Source: Sipunculus nudus
Lineage: Eukaryota > Annelida > Sipuncula > Golfingiida > Sipunculidae
Length of the DNA: 64,000 bases
Direction of reading: 5' to 3'
Assembly (NCBI GenBank): GCA_026874595.1
Contig: CM049313.1
Coordinates: 79,928,659 to 79,992,658 of the forward strand
Both the position numbers and the translations under genes were made by a program. How positions within the stretch are numbered: position 1 is the first letter of the stretch; each line of letters begins with the position of its first letter. Shown here in pieces: positions 12,787 through 27,334 of this stretch. The notes under the pieces were generated by a model that saw only the letters and a program-made list of their open reading frames with translations, was not told the DNA's origin and did not search any database.

Positions 12787-13640
12787 GACTAAAATATAAA
12801 ATTAAATGACTTTATCATTTTTTTTTCTATAGTTTTTTAAATAATTCTATATCATTTTCTAAATGTATGTAACTTTTTTTATACTAGTTGACTCAATTTA
12901 TAACGAAATCTTAAGCATGTGATAATTAAAGTGGGTAAAAAAATGGGTAAAATACAAATCGAATTTTCTTGTAGCAAACACATGCCTCCATTTACTGTAT
13001 TAAGACAAGAAATAAATCACATATGATTATAAATAATAAAATATCTGGGTCCTGTTTATTTAATCTGAATGTAAGCTATTTAATGTTCTAACTATTAAAT
13101 AGAAATATAATATTTAAATGAAAGCAAGGGTTTTTAAATGTTTGTCATTATTAATTTGAATATTCTGCATGTGGCTATCCTCAATATTTCTCGAGATGCA
13201 TTAACTGTATATTGGTCTGCTTTATAACCAATACCAAAATGGCGTTCCTTCCCTATAATGCAAAAAAAAATACATTTACAGATGTTGAAAATCACTTTTG
13301 ACTCTTTTAATAGCTTCATATATAATGATGTTTTGCATCTTACCTTCTCTGTTTTTAGCTATATATTTATAACAATTTTGCCCTTTCTATTTGTGTTTAA
13401 CTATTTAATACAACACTCGCTCTTATATCTGTGTTTAGCAATATATGTTTTATCAGAAATAGATTAGTTAACCTCTCTGAACATCTTTCATTTAAAAAGT
13501 GCTTTATTCAAGCGTCTGAAAATATATTAAGTGTAATTGCAAGCTTTGTCATAGCATAGCTATATTGATGAACTGATGTCTGGTACCCATCTGTTGGGGG
13601 CACGTTTTGATACCACGTGACCCACAATATACCTGTATTC
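12787..13640. other. AT-rich interval, no gene seen
   Basis: Very AT-rich single-copy DNA with short frames on both strands (13134-13319 minus, 13258-13467 plus). These are rich in I, F, L and K as expected from base composition. No domain or splice structure seen. Confidence 0.5.
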
Positions 13641-13865
13641 CTGATCTCTAGTGTTAGCACTGAGACAGAGACCTCATGTTTACATACAAAGCCCCCTCCC
13701 CTCCCCACCTAGTGTTGGCGACTGACCCAGAGACCCGTGTTCTTACAAAGCCCCCCCCCACACACACACACACAAACACACCGCCTAGTGTTGGCACTGA
13801 CCCAGAAATCTCCTGTGTACATACAAAGCCCCCCCCCCCCACCAAACCCTACACACATACACGCA
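13641..13865. repeat. Three-copy C-rich minisatellite of about 75 bp
   Basis: Three imperfect units each read CTAGTGTTGGC, ACTGACCCAGAGA, then TACAAAGCCCCC followed by a C-rich or CA-rich tail. The tails differ in length (CCCC runs, CACACA runs), so unit size varies. Frames on both strands across it are repeat artefacts. Confidence 0.8.
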
Positions 13866-14355
13866 CACCAACTGTGGCCTTATCAGAATAAATAAACAAA
13901 TCAACAAACCTTGGTATGTAGAAAAATATTTTTAAATGACTACACAACAACCCTACATGTGTAAAAACACCCTGAGTGTAGTTATTTTTAGTATTTAATT
14001 TCCACTCTGTATGACTTGACATATTTTAAATGTGTACAATACGTTCTTCCAAATGTTTATAAAGATCATTAATAATTAATAATTATATAAATGCCTGATT
14101 GACAAAAGACTCATTTTGTATAGATATAATCCAAACTGAAATCGATATGATATTATTCTGTCGCCCCTTGATGTTTGTATCTATATTTCACGAGGTGGGG
14201 TATTATGTTTTACGAGAAGTTTGACTGGTTTGTTTTTACCCCTTTACTCAGAAAGTTTTTAATGCAAATAAATATTTACCATTGTGATATTCTTTATCCT
14301 GGCAAAGAGCGTTCTCTGATATCAAGGGCCAGCTTTGTTCTACAGCTGACTTGTG

Positions 14356-14439
14356 ATTTAGTTAGTTAATAGTGACACTCATTGCTTTGTATAGAGCATT
14401 TAGTTAGTTAATAGTGACACTCATTGCTTTGTATAGAGC
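14356..14439. repeat. Perfect 42-bp tandem duplication
   Basis: Two back-to-back copies of a 42-bp sequence starting ATTTAGTTAGTTAATAGTGA and ending TATAGAGC, identical as read. This looks like a recent simple duplication. The flanks at 13866-14355 and 14440-14850 are AT-rich with no gene seen. Confidence 0.93.
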
Positions 14440-14852
14440 TAAGTTTACATAAGATCCTTGTGAACGCTGTGGTCTCTGACTGCTTCAGAGTTTAACTCCA
14501 GTAAATAAAACAGCTGGAAATGAATTTCTTGTATTATCAGGTATTAAATGAAGTGAATACAAAGGAACAACGCTCATTCATTTGTATAAATCATGTTTTA
14601 TTTTTCAAGTTTATAAACATATTGTTCAAATTTAACATAATTAATAAGTTAAAACATGATTTTATACAAACAAATAGTAATTTTAATTTTATTACCTTCA
14701 AACGTTCTCTCCTGAATTCTCATTTTTCTATATTTTGTAAAAACGAACGGAAATTAATAATATGGAATGTAAAATGAGCGATATCTGACGTCTATTTACT
14801 TGAGATAATCCCTCGAACCTTTTTGGGGCTATAAAAACCCAAAAACACCGAT

Positions 14853-17445
14853 CCCATCACACACAGGCTGTTCATTTTGCGCGGATCTCATCACACACAG
14901 GCTGTTCATTTTGACACCGATCCCATCACACACAGGCTGTTCATTTTGACTACGATCTCATCACACACAGGCTGTTTGACAGTCATCTCATCACATACAG
15001 GCTGTTCATTTTGATACCGACCTCATCACACACAGGCTGTTTATTTTGACACCGATCCCATCACATACAGGCTGTTCAATTTGACACCCATCGTATCACA
15101 CACAGGATGTTCATTTTGACAATGATCTCATCACATATAGGCTGTTCATTTTGACACCGATCCAATCACATACAGGCTGTTCAATTTGACACCCATCGCA
15201 TCACACACAGGTTGTTCATTTTGACTATGATCTCATCACACACAGGCTGTTCATTTTGACACTGATCCCATCACACACAGGATGTTCATTTTGACTACGA
15301 TCTCATTACACACAGGCTGTTTCACAGTCATCCCATCACATACAGGCTGTTTTTTTACACTCATCACATCACACACAGGCTGTTCATTTTGATACCAATC
15401 CCATCACACACAGGCTGTTCATTTTGACTACGATCTCATGACACACAGGCTGTTTATTTTGACACCGATCTTATCACACACAGGCTGTTCATTTTGACAC
15501 CGATCCCATCACACACAGGCTGTTCATTTTGACTACGATCTCATCACACACAGGCTTTTTATGTTGACACCGATCTCATCACACAGGCTGTTTTTTTACA
15601 CTCATCACATCACACACAGGATGTTCATTTTGACAACGATCTCATCACACACAGGCTGTTCATTTTGACACCGACCTCTTCACACACAGGCTGTTCATTT
15701 TGACACTGATCCCATCACACATAGGCTGTTAATTTTGACTACAATCTCATCACACACAGGCTGTTCATTTTGACACCGATCCCATCACATACAGGCTGTT
15801 CAATTTGACACCCATCGCATCACACACAGGTTGTTCATTTTGACACCGATCCCATCACACACAGGCTGTTCATTTTGACACTGATCCCATCACACATAGG
15901 CTGTTCATTTTGACTACGATCTCATCACACACAGGCTGTTCATTTTGACACCGATCCCATCACATACAGGCTGTTCAATTTTACATCCATCGCATCACAC
16001 ACAGGTTGTTCATTTTGACAACGATCTCATCACTCACAGCCTGACACAGGCTGTTAATTTTACAACCGTCCCATCACACACTGGATGTTCATTTTTACAC
16101 CGATCCCATCACATACAGGCTGTTCAATTTAATACTCATACCATCACACAAAGGCTGTTTATTTTTACACTCATCCCATCACATACAGACTGTTCAATTT
16201 GACAACCATCGCATCGCACAAAGGATGTTCATTTTGACGATGGGATGAATCGATCCCTTCACATACAGCCTGTTCAATTTGACACTCATCCCATCACACA
16301 GAGGCTGTTCAATTTGACACCCATCCCATCACATACAGGCTGTTCAATTTGTTACCCATCGCATCACACACAGGCTGTTCATTTTGACAACGATCTCATC
16401 ACACACAGGCTGTTCATTTTGACACCGATCCCATCACACACAGGCTGTTCATTTTGACTACGATCTCATCACAAACAGAGTGTTTATTTTGACAGTCATC
16501 CCATCACATACAGGCTGTTTTTTTACACTCATCACATCACACACAGGATGTTCATTTTGACAACGATCTCATCACACACAGGCTGTTCATTTTGACACCG
16601 ACCTCTTCACACACAGGCTGTTCATTTTGACACTGATCCCAACACACATAGGCTGTTAATTTTGACTACGATCTCATCACACACAGGCTGTTCATTTTGA
16701 CACCGATCCCATCACATACAGGCTGTTCAATTTGACACCCATCGCATCACACACAGGTTGTTCATTTTGACACCGATCCCATCACACACAGGCTGTTCAT
16801 TTTGACACTGATCCCATCACACATAGGCTGTTCATTTTGACTACGATCTCATCACACACAGGCTGTTCATTTTGACACCGATCCCATCACATACAGGCTG
16901 TTCAATTTTACATCCATCGCATCACACACAGGTTGTTCATTTTGACAACGATCTCATCACTCACAGCCTGACACAGGCTGTTAATTTTACACCCGTCCAT
17001 TCACACACTGGATGTTCATTTTTACACCGATCCCATCACATACAGGCTGTTCAATTTAATACTCATACCATCACACACAGGCTGTTTATTTTTACACTCA
17101 TCCCATCACATACAGGCTTTTTAATTTGACACTCATCACATCACACACAGGCTGTTTATTTTTACACCCGTCCCATCACACACAGGATGTTCATTTTGAC
17201 ACCGATCCCATCACACACAGGCTGTTCATTTTTACACACGTCCCATCACACACTTGATGTTCATTTTTACACCCGTCTCAACACACACTGGATGTTCATT
17301 TTTACACCATTCCCATCACATACAGGCTGTTCAATTTGACACTCATCCCATCACACAGAGGCTGTTCATTTTGTTACTACATATTCACACACAGGCTGTT
17401 CATTTTTACACCCTTTTCATCACACACAGGCTGACTATTTTGACA
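14853..17445. repeat. 35-bp minisatellite with 927-bp higher-order duplication
   Basis: About 75 units of roughly 35 bp on the theme CACACAGGCTGTTCATTTTG plus ACACCGATCCCAT, with shortened units interspersed. The block beginning at 15601 is repeated from 16528, an offset of 927 bp, with nearly the same order of variant units. This includes the unusual CACTCACAGCCTGACACAGG junction near 16031 and 16958. Frames such as 15945-16202 and 16872-17129 are the same repeat translation in the two copies. Confidence 0.93.
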
Positions 17446-17611
17446 CCAATCCGTACATATGGAAAAAACACCTCAGGTTACATGATTTTTTTTTTTTCGT
17501 TTATTAAAATTGCTGCATGTGGTTACCAACAGCTTGTAAACAAGCGTATTCTTACGTCACAGAGGCGTTATAAGCGCGTGTAGAACAAATAATAATAATA
17601 AAAATAAAATC

Positions 17612-17727
17612 TAACAAATGCACAAACGAAGGCCAGTGAAAAAAGTCGTATTAAGACTCATAGAAATAACACTATTTTACATTTTTATTATATAATTTTT
17701 ACGATTCTTTTACTTTTATCCTCTTCC
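17612..17727 (+). repeat. Left inverted repeat flanking the 16-bp satellite
   Basis: This ~115-bp segment matches, in inverted orientation, the segment at 26233-26350 with roughly 85 percent identity by eye. Shared blocks include ACAAACGAAGGCCAGTGAAA, AAGACTCATA, AAATAACACTATTTTA and TTTTTACG. The satellite begins within about 10 bases of its inner edge. Confidence 0.85.
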
Positions 17728-17734
17728 ATCAAAC

Positions 17735-20700
17735 TGTACCACCATCACAGTGTACCAGCATCACAGTACACCTGAATTACAGTATATCTCAGTTATACTA
17801 TACCTCCTTCACCGTACACCACCATCACCGTATACCTCAATCACAGTATACCTCAGTCACAGTATACCACCATTACAGTACAGTATACCTCAATCCAATC
17901 CAGTATACCTCAGTCACAGTATACCACCATCACAGTACAGTATACCTCAATCACAGTATACCTCCATCACAGTATACCACCATCACAGTATACCTCAGTC
18001 ACAGCATACCACCATTACAGTACCGTATACCTCAATCACAGTATACCTCAGTCACAGTATACCACCATTACAGTACCGTATACCTCAATCACAGTATACC
18101 TCAGTCACAGTATACCACCATCACAGTATACCTCAGTCACATTACAGTATACCACCATCACAGTACAGTATACCTCAATCACAGTATACCTCCATCACAG
18201 TATACCACCATCACAGTATACCTCAGTCACAGCATACCACCATTACAGTACCGTATACCTCAATCCCAGTATACCTCAGTCACAGTATACCACCATTACA
18301 GTACCGTATACCTCAATCACAGTATACCTCAGTCACAGTATACCACCATCACAGTATACCTCAGTCACATTACAGTATACCACCATCACAGTACAGTATA
18401 CCTCAATCACAGTATACCTCCATCACAGTATACCACCATCACAGTATACCTCAGTCACAGCATACCACCATTACAGTACCGTATACCTCAATCCCAGTAT
18501 ACCTCAGTCACAGTATACCACCATTACAGTACCGTATACCTCAATCACAGTATACCTCAATCACAGTATACCTCAATCACAGTATACCTCAGTCACAGCA
18601 TACCACCATCACAGTACCGTATACCTCAATCACAGTATACCTCCATCACAGTATACCACCATCACAGTATACCTCAGTCACAGCATACCACCATTACAGT
18701 ACCGTATACCTCAATCCCAGTATACCTCAGTCACAGTATACCACCATTACAGTACCGTATACCTCAAACACAGTATACCTCAATCACAGTATACCTCAGT
18801 CACAGCATACCACCATCACAGTACCGTATACCTCAAACACAGTATACCTCAATCACAGTATACCTCAGTCACAGTATACCACCATTACAGTACCGTATAC
18901 CTCAATCACAGTATACCTCAGTCACAGTATACCACCATTACAGTACCGTATACCTCAATCACAGTATACCTCCATCACAGTATACCATCATCACAGTACA
19001 GTATACCTCAATCACAGTATACCTTAGTCACAGCACACCACCATTACAGTACATTATACCTCAATCACAGTATACCTCCATCACAGTATACCACCATCAC
19101 AGTACAGTATACCTCAATCACAGTATACCTTAGTCACAGCACACCACCATTACAGTACAGTATACCTCAATCACAGTATACCTCAGTCACAGTATTCCAG
19201 AATCACAGTACCGTATACCTCAATCACAGTATACCTCAGTCACAGTATACCACCATCACAGTACAGTATACTTCAATCACAGTATACCTCAATCACAGTA
19301 TACCTCAGTCACAGTATACCACCATCACAGTACAGTATACCTCAATCACAGTATACCTCCATCACAGTATACCACCATCACAGTACAGTATACCACAATC
19401 ACAGTATACCTCAGTCAAACCACCATTACAGTACAGTATACCTCAATCACAGTATACTTCAGTTACAGTATACCACCATCACAGTACCGTATACCTCAAT
19501 CACATTATACCTCAGTCACAGTATACCACCATCACAGTACAGTATACCTCAGTCACAGTATACCTCAATCACAGTATACCTCAGTCACAGTATACCACCA
19601 TCACAGTACAGTATACCTCAATCACAGTATACCTCCATCACAGTATACCACCATCACAGTACAGTATACCTCAATCACAGTATACCTCAGTCACAGTATA
19701 TCACCATCACAGTACAGTATACCTCAATCACAGTATACCTCAGTCACAGTATACCACCATCACAGTACCATATACCTCAATCACATTATACCTCAGTCAC
19801 AGTATACCACCATCACAGTACAGTATACCTCAGTCACAGTATACCTCAATCACAGTATACCTCAGTCACAGTATACCACCATCACAGTACAGTATACCTC
19901 ATTCACAGTATACCATCATCACAGTACAGTATACCTCAGTCACAGTATACCTCAATCACAGTATACCTCAGTCACAGTATACCACCATCACAGTACAGTA
20001 TACCTCAATCACAGTATACCTCCATCACAGTATACCACCATCACAGTACAGTATACCTCAATCACAGTATACCTCAGTCACAGCATACCACCATTACAGT
20101 ACAGTATACCTCAATCACAGTATACCTCAGTCACAGTATACCACCATCACAGTACCGTATACCTGAATCACATTATACCTCAGTCACAGTATACCACCAT
20201 CACAGTACAGTATACCTCAGTCATAGTATAACTCAGTCACAGTATACCTCAGTCACAGTATACCACCATCACAGTACCGTATACCTTAATCACAGTATAC
20301 CTCAGTCACAGTATACCACCATCACAGTACAGTATACCTCAGTCACAGTATACCTCAATCACAGTATACCTCAGTCACAGTATACCACCATCACAGTACC
20401 GTATACCTCAATCACAGTATACCTCAATCACAGTATACCTCAGTCACAGTATACAACCATTACAGTACCGTATACCTCAATCACAGTATACCTCCATCAC
20501 AGTATACCACCATCACAGTACAGTATACCTCAATCACAGTATACCTCAGTCACAGCATACCATCATTACAGTACAATATACCTCAATCACAGTATACCTC
20601 AGTCACAGTATACCACCATCACAGTACCGTATACCTCAATCACAGTATACCTCAGTCACAGTATACCACCATCACAGTATACCTCAGTCACATTACAGTA

Positions 20701-23700
20701 TATCACCATCAAAGTTTACCTCAATCAAAGTATGCCTCAATCACAGTATACCTCAATCACAGTAAACCTCAGTCACGGTATACCACCATCACAGTATACC
20801 TCAATCACAGTATACCTCCATCACAGTATATCTCAATCACAGTATACCTCAATAACAGTATACCACCATCACAGTACAGTATACCTCAATCACAGTATAC
20901 CTCCATCACAGTATACCACCATCACAGTACAGTATACCTCAATCACAGTATACCTCAGTCACAGTATACCACCATCACAGTACAGTATACCTCAATCACA
21001 GTATACCTCAGTCACAGTATACCACCATCACAGTACCATATACCTCAATCACAGTATACCTCCATCACAGTATACCACCATCACAGTACAGTATACCTCA
21101 ATCACAGTATACCTCCATCACAGTATACCACCATCACAGTACAGTATACCTCAATCACAGTATACCTCAGTCACAGCATACCACCATTACAGTACAGTAT
21201 ACCTCAATCACAGTATACCTCAATCACAGTATACCACCATCACAGTACCGTATACCTCAATCACAGTATACCTCAGTCACAGTATACCACCATCACAGTA
21301 CAGTATACCTCAGTCACAGTATACCTCAATCACAGAATACCTCAGTCACAGTATACCACCATCACAGAACAGTATACCTCAATCACAGTATACCTCAATC
21401 ACAGTATACCTCAGTCACAGTATACAACCATTACAGTACCGTATACCTCAATCACAGTATACCTCCATCACAGTATACCACCATCACAGTACAGTATACC
21501 TCAATCACAGTATACCTCAGTCACAGCATACCATCATTACAGTACAGTATACCTCACTCACAGTATACCTCAGTCACAGTATACCACCATCACAGTACCG
21601 TATACCTCAATCACAGTATACCTCAGTCACAGTATACCACCATTACAGTACCGTATACCTCAATCACAGTATACCTCAGTCACAGTATACCACCATCACA
21701 GTATACCTCAGTCACATTACAGTATATCACCATCAAAGTTTACCTCAATCAAAGTATGCCTCAATCACAGTATACCTCAATCACAGTAAACCTCAGTCAC
21801 GGTATACCTCCATCACAGTATACCTCAATCACAGTATACCTCCATCACAGTATATCTCAATCACAGTATACCTCAATAACAGTATACCTCAGTCACAACA
21901 TACCATCATTACAGTACAGTATACCTCAATCACAGTATACCTCAGTCACAGTATACCATCATTACTGTACAGTATACCTCAGTCACAGCATACCATCATT
22001 ACAGTACAGTATACCTCAATCACAGTATATCTTAGTCACAGTATACCACCATTACAGTACCGTATACCTCAATCACAGTATACCTCAGTCACAGTATACC
22101 ACCATCACAGTATACCTCAGTCACATTACAGTATATCACCATCAAAGTTTACCTCAACCAAAGTTTGCCTCAATCACAGTATACCTCAATCACAGTATAC
22201 CTCCATCACAGTATATCTCAATCACAGTATACCTCAATCACAGTATACCTCAATCACAGTAAGCCTCCATCACAGTATATCTCAATCACAGTATACCTCA
22301 ATCACAGTATCCCTCCATCACAGTATACCTCCATCACAGTATACCTCAATCACAGTATCCCTCCATCACAGTATACCACCATCACAGTATACCTCCATCA
22401 CAGTATACCTCAATCACAGTATACCTCAATCACAGTATACCACCATTACAGTATACTTCAATCACAGTATACCTCCATCACAGTATATCTCAATCACAGT
22501 ATACCTCAATCACAGTATACCTCAATCACAGTATACCACCATCACCGTATATCTCAACCACAGTATACCTCAATCACAGTATACCTCAATCACAGTATCC
22601 CTCCACCGCAGTATACCACCATCACCGTATATCTCAATCACAGTATACCTCGATCAGAGTATACCTCAATTACAGTATACCTCCATCACAGTATACCTCA
22701 ATCACAGTATACCTCAATCACAGTATACCACCTTCACAGTATACTTCAATCACAGTATACCTCCATCACAGTATATCTCAATCACAGTATACCTCAATCA
22801 CAGTATCCCTCCATCACAATATACCTCCATCACAGTATATCTCAATCACAGCATGCCTCAATCACAGTATACCTCCATGACAGTATATCTCAATCACAGT
22901 ATACCTCAATCACAGTATACCTCCATCACAGTATACCTCAATCACAGTATACCTCCATCACAGTATATCTCAATCACAGTATACCTCAATCACAGTATCC
23001 CTCCATCACAGTATAGCTCAATCACAGTATACCTCCATCACAGTATACCTCAATCACAGTATACCTCAATCACAGTATACCACCATCACAGTATACCTCA
23101 ATCACAGTATGCCTCAATCACAGTATACCACCATCACAGTATACCTCAATCACAGTATACCTCCATCACAGTATACCTCCATCACAGTATACCTCCATCA
23201 TACTATACCTCCATCACAGTATACCTCAATCACAGTATGCCTCCATCACAGTATACCTCAATCACAGTATGCCTCCATCACAGTATACCTCCATCACAGT
23301 ATGCCTCCATCACAGTATACCTCGATCGCAGTATACCTCCATCACAGTATACATCAATCACAGTATGCCTCCATCACAGTATACCTCCATCACAGTATGC
23401 CTCCATCACAGATTACTTCCATCACAGTATACCTCGATCACAGTATACCTAAATCACAGGATCCCTCAATCACAGTATGCCTCCATCACAGCATACCTCC
23501 ATAACAGTATACCTCAATCACAGTATACCTCAATCACAGTATACCTCCATCACAGTATACCTCAATCACAGTATACCTCAATCACAGTATACCTCCATAA
23601 CAGTATGCCTCAATCACAGTATATCTCCATCACAGTATACCTCAATCACAGTATACCTCCATCACAGTATACCTCAATCACAGTATCCCTCCATCACAGT

Positions 23701-26220
23701 ATAGCTCAATCAGAGTATCCCTCCATCACAGTATACCTCAATCACAGTATACCTCAATCAAAGTATAACTCCATCACAGTATGCCTCCATCACAGTATAC
23801 CTCCATCACAGTATACCTCCATCACAGTATACCTCAATCACAGTATACCTCAATCACAGTATACCTCCATCATAATATACCTCCATCACAGTATACCACC
23901 ATCACCGTATATCTCAATCACAGTATTCCTCCATCACAGTATACCTCAATCACAGTATACCTCATTCACAGTATACCTCAATCACAGTATCCCTGCATCA
24001 CAGTATACCTGCATCACAGTATACCTCCATGATACTATACCTCCATCACAGTATACCACCATCACCGTATATCTCAATCAAAGTATACCTCAATCACAGT
24101 ATACCTCAATTACAGTATACCTCCATCACAGTATACCACCATCACCGTATCCCTCCATCACAGTATACCACCATCACCGTATATCTCAATCACAGTATAC
24201 CTCAATCACAGTATACCTCCATCATACTATACATCCATCACAGTATACCACCATCACCGTATATCTCAATCACAGTATACCTCAATCACAGTATATCTCC
24301 ATCACAGTATACCTCCATCACAGTATACCTCAATCACATTATACCTCAATCACAGTATACCTCCATCACAGTATACCTCAATCACAGTATCCCTCCATCA
24401 CAGTATACCACCATCACCGTATATCTCAATCACAGTATACCTCAACCACAGTATTCCTCCATAACAGTATACCTCCATCACAGTATACCTGAATCACAGT
24501 ATACCTCAATCACAGTATGCATCCATCACAGTATACGTCCATCACTGTATACCTCAATCACAGTATGCCGCCATCACAGTATACCTCAATCACAGTATAC
24601 CTGATCACAGTATACCACCATCACAGTATACCTCCATCACAGTATACCTCCATAACAGTATACCTCCATCACAGTATACCTCCATCACAGTATACCTCCA
24701 TCACAGTATACCTCCATCACAGTATACCACCATCACAGTATACCTCAATCACAGTATACCTCAATCACAGTATACCTCCATAACAGTATACCTCAATCAC
24801 AGTATACCTCCATCACAGTATACCTCCATCACAGTATACCTCCATCACAGTATACCACCATCACAGTATACCTCAATCACAGTATACCTCAATCACAGTA
24901 TACCTCCATAACAGTATACCTCAATCACAGTATACCTCCATCACAGTATACCTCCATCACAGTATGCTGCCATCACAGTATACCTCCATCACAGTATACC
25001 TCCATCACAGTATACCTCAATCACAGTATACCTCCATCATACTATACATCCATCATAGTATACCTCCATCACCGTATATCTCAATCACAGTATACCTCAA
25101 TCACAGTATACTTCAATCACAGTATACTTCCATCACAGTATACCTCCATCATACTATACATCCATCACAGTATACCACCATCACCATATATTTCAATCAC
25201 AGTATACCTCGATCACAGTATACCCCAATCACAGTATACCTCAATCACAGTATACCTCAATCACAGTATACCTCCATCACAGTATACCTCAATCACAGTA
25301 TCCCTCCATAACAGTATACCTCCATCACAGTATACCTCAATCACAGTATACCTCATTCACAGTATACCTCCATCACAGTATACCTCAATCACAGTATACC
25401 ACCATCACAGTATACCTCAATCACAGTATACCTCAATCACAGTATACCACAATCACAGTATGCCTCCATCACAGTATACGTCAATCACAGTATACCTCAA
25501 TCACAGTATGCCGCCATCACAGTATACCTCGATCACAGTATACCCCAATCACAGTATACCTCAATCACAGTATACCTCAATCACAGTATACCTCCATCAC
25601 AGTATACCTCAATCACAGTATACCTCCATCACAGTATACCTCCATCACAGTATGCCGCCATCACAGTATACCTCGATCACAGTATACCTCAATTACAGTA
25701 TACCTCAGTCACAGTATACCACCATCACAGTACCGTATACCTCAATCACAGTATGCCTCCATCACAGTATACCTCAAGCACAGTATACCTCCATCACAGT
25801 ATACCTCATTCACAGTATACCTCCATCACAGTATACCTCAATCACAGTATACCACCATCACAGTATACCTCAATCACAGTATACCACCATCACAGTACAG
25901 TATACCTCAGTCACAGTATACCTCAATCACAGTATACCTCAGTCACAGTATACCACCATCACAGTACAGTATACCTCAATCACAGTATACCTCGATCACA
26001 GTATACCCCAATCACAGTATACCTCAATCACAGTATACCTCAATCACAGTATACCTCCATCACAGTATACCTCAATCACAGTATACCTCCATCACAGTAT
26101 ACCTCCATCACAGTATGCCGCCATCACAGTATACCTCGATCACAGTATACCTCAATTACAGTATACCTCAGTCACAGTATACCTCAATCACAGTACAGTA
26201 TACCTCAATCACAGTACAGA
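17735..26220. repeat. 8.5-kb satellite of 16-bp units
   Basis: Units are CAGTATACCTCAATCA with variants CCTCAGTCA, CCACCATCA and CCTCCATCA. In the left half and the last 0.5 kb, 6-bp insertions CAGTAC (or CAGTACCGTATAC junctions) mark a higher-order arrangement. From about 22.15 to 25.7 kb the plain 16-mers are more uniform. A marker variant block recurs at 20732 and 21756, 1024 bp (64 units) apart. Three 16-mers make 48 bp, so all + frames are open and give frames up to 906 codons reading SQYTSITVYLNHSIPP. They have no independent coding evidence. Inverted repeats bound the array. Confidence 0.96.
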
Positions 26221-26232
26221 ATTGATTGCTTT

Positions 26233-26350
26233 GGAGGGGTATAAAAGTAATAGAACCGTAAAAATAATATAATTTAAATTTAAAATAGTGTTATTTGTAT
26301 GAGTCTTACTACTCTTATTTTTTCACTGGCCTTCGTTTGTTCATTTGTTT
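26233..26350 (-). repeat. Right inverted repeat flanking the 16-bp satellite
   Basis: Reverse-complement partner of 17612-17727, starting about 13 bases after the last satellite unit. The pair suggests that the satellite expanded inside a TIR element or foldback element, or that the array lies inside a symmetric structure. No open frame for a transposase is present between the repeats. Confidence 0.85.
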
Positions 26351-27162
26351 GCTTACTTATTACTTTTTTTTACTGATATGTTCTCAAAATTTAAAACATC
26401 ATTTCTATGCAAATTAAACGAGTGGCTGATAGTTCGGTTCAATAACTTAAATACATCCTGTCTTTGAGTCTACGAAAACGTAATGACGACATTTACACTG
26501 ACCATATATAGGTTACCTGTTGTCGTAGTTACCTAGAGTATCTCGATAATTTACTTGAACTTCTGTAAGCTGAACTTTATAGAATTATGCTTTATATGCT
26601 AAAAAAATCTCTAAACCAAGACATCATTCCATTGTGTCTGTTTCGTCGACATACTTTAATTTCTCTGTATGGTCGCCCTACTTGAATTTCCCTTTATGTT
26701 TATTGCCATTAGTGCCGCTACTTCATGACGCAGGTACTTTTTTTTTTGCTTCTTACCATACAAAATATGTTTTAACAATTTTAATATGTCAGTTCATACT
26801 TTAGTCATGATACAACCAAATAGATAAATATCAAATTAGCAAATTCCACTAGGAAGTAAGATCTCTTGTTGAAAAACGATCTGTCATGAAGTTACAGGTA
26901 GAGCATCATTGTTAATGTTTGTGCATAAACTTCCGTTCAGGACCGGGCGCTGAGCCTTTGATGTGCTTTGAGGCGAAATGATTCACCACACATTTTTTAC
27001 TCATTAGATCAAAAAAGGCGATTTTTTGTCGTTATCAACACGTGAGAGTAAGATTAACAGAGGCATCGTGTTTTCACGACAGATCATTTAGAAGCTGAAC
27101 CAGACATTTCAGCATGCAGTCATATTTAGCTTCTCACCTGAATTTTGTATTCTTTGTATACA
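26351..27162. other. AT-rich spacer, no gene seen
   Basis: Single-copy AT-rich DNA between the inverted repeat and the next repeat locus. I found no open frame or splice pattern worth calling. Confidence 0.5.
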
Positions 27163-27334
27163 GAGTTATTTTTTTCTTTAACAAATTGACATGCTCTCTC
27201 AAATAGTGTATCAACAGCATGTCCATGTGGGAGTTAATGAGTGCAGGGAGATCTTCTGTGGAACTGTTTGATTTATTAGACATTAATCAAGCCTGTTAAA
27301 ACTTGGACGCTTATCTAAACATCATATTTTTCTT

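Noticed and set aside
14853..17445. CRISPR-like array of 35-bp repeats
   Set aside because: The units are contiguous variants without unique spacers, and the window is eukaryotic.
20732..23452. 906-codon open frame (and others of 168-425 codons) in the 16-bp satellite
   Set aside because: Pure translation of 16-mers lacking stops in any + frame. No non-repeat domain, and several overlapping frames are equally open.
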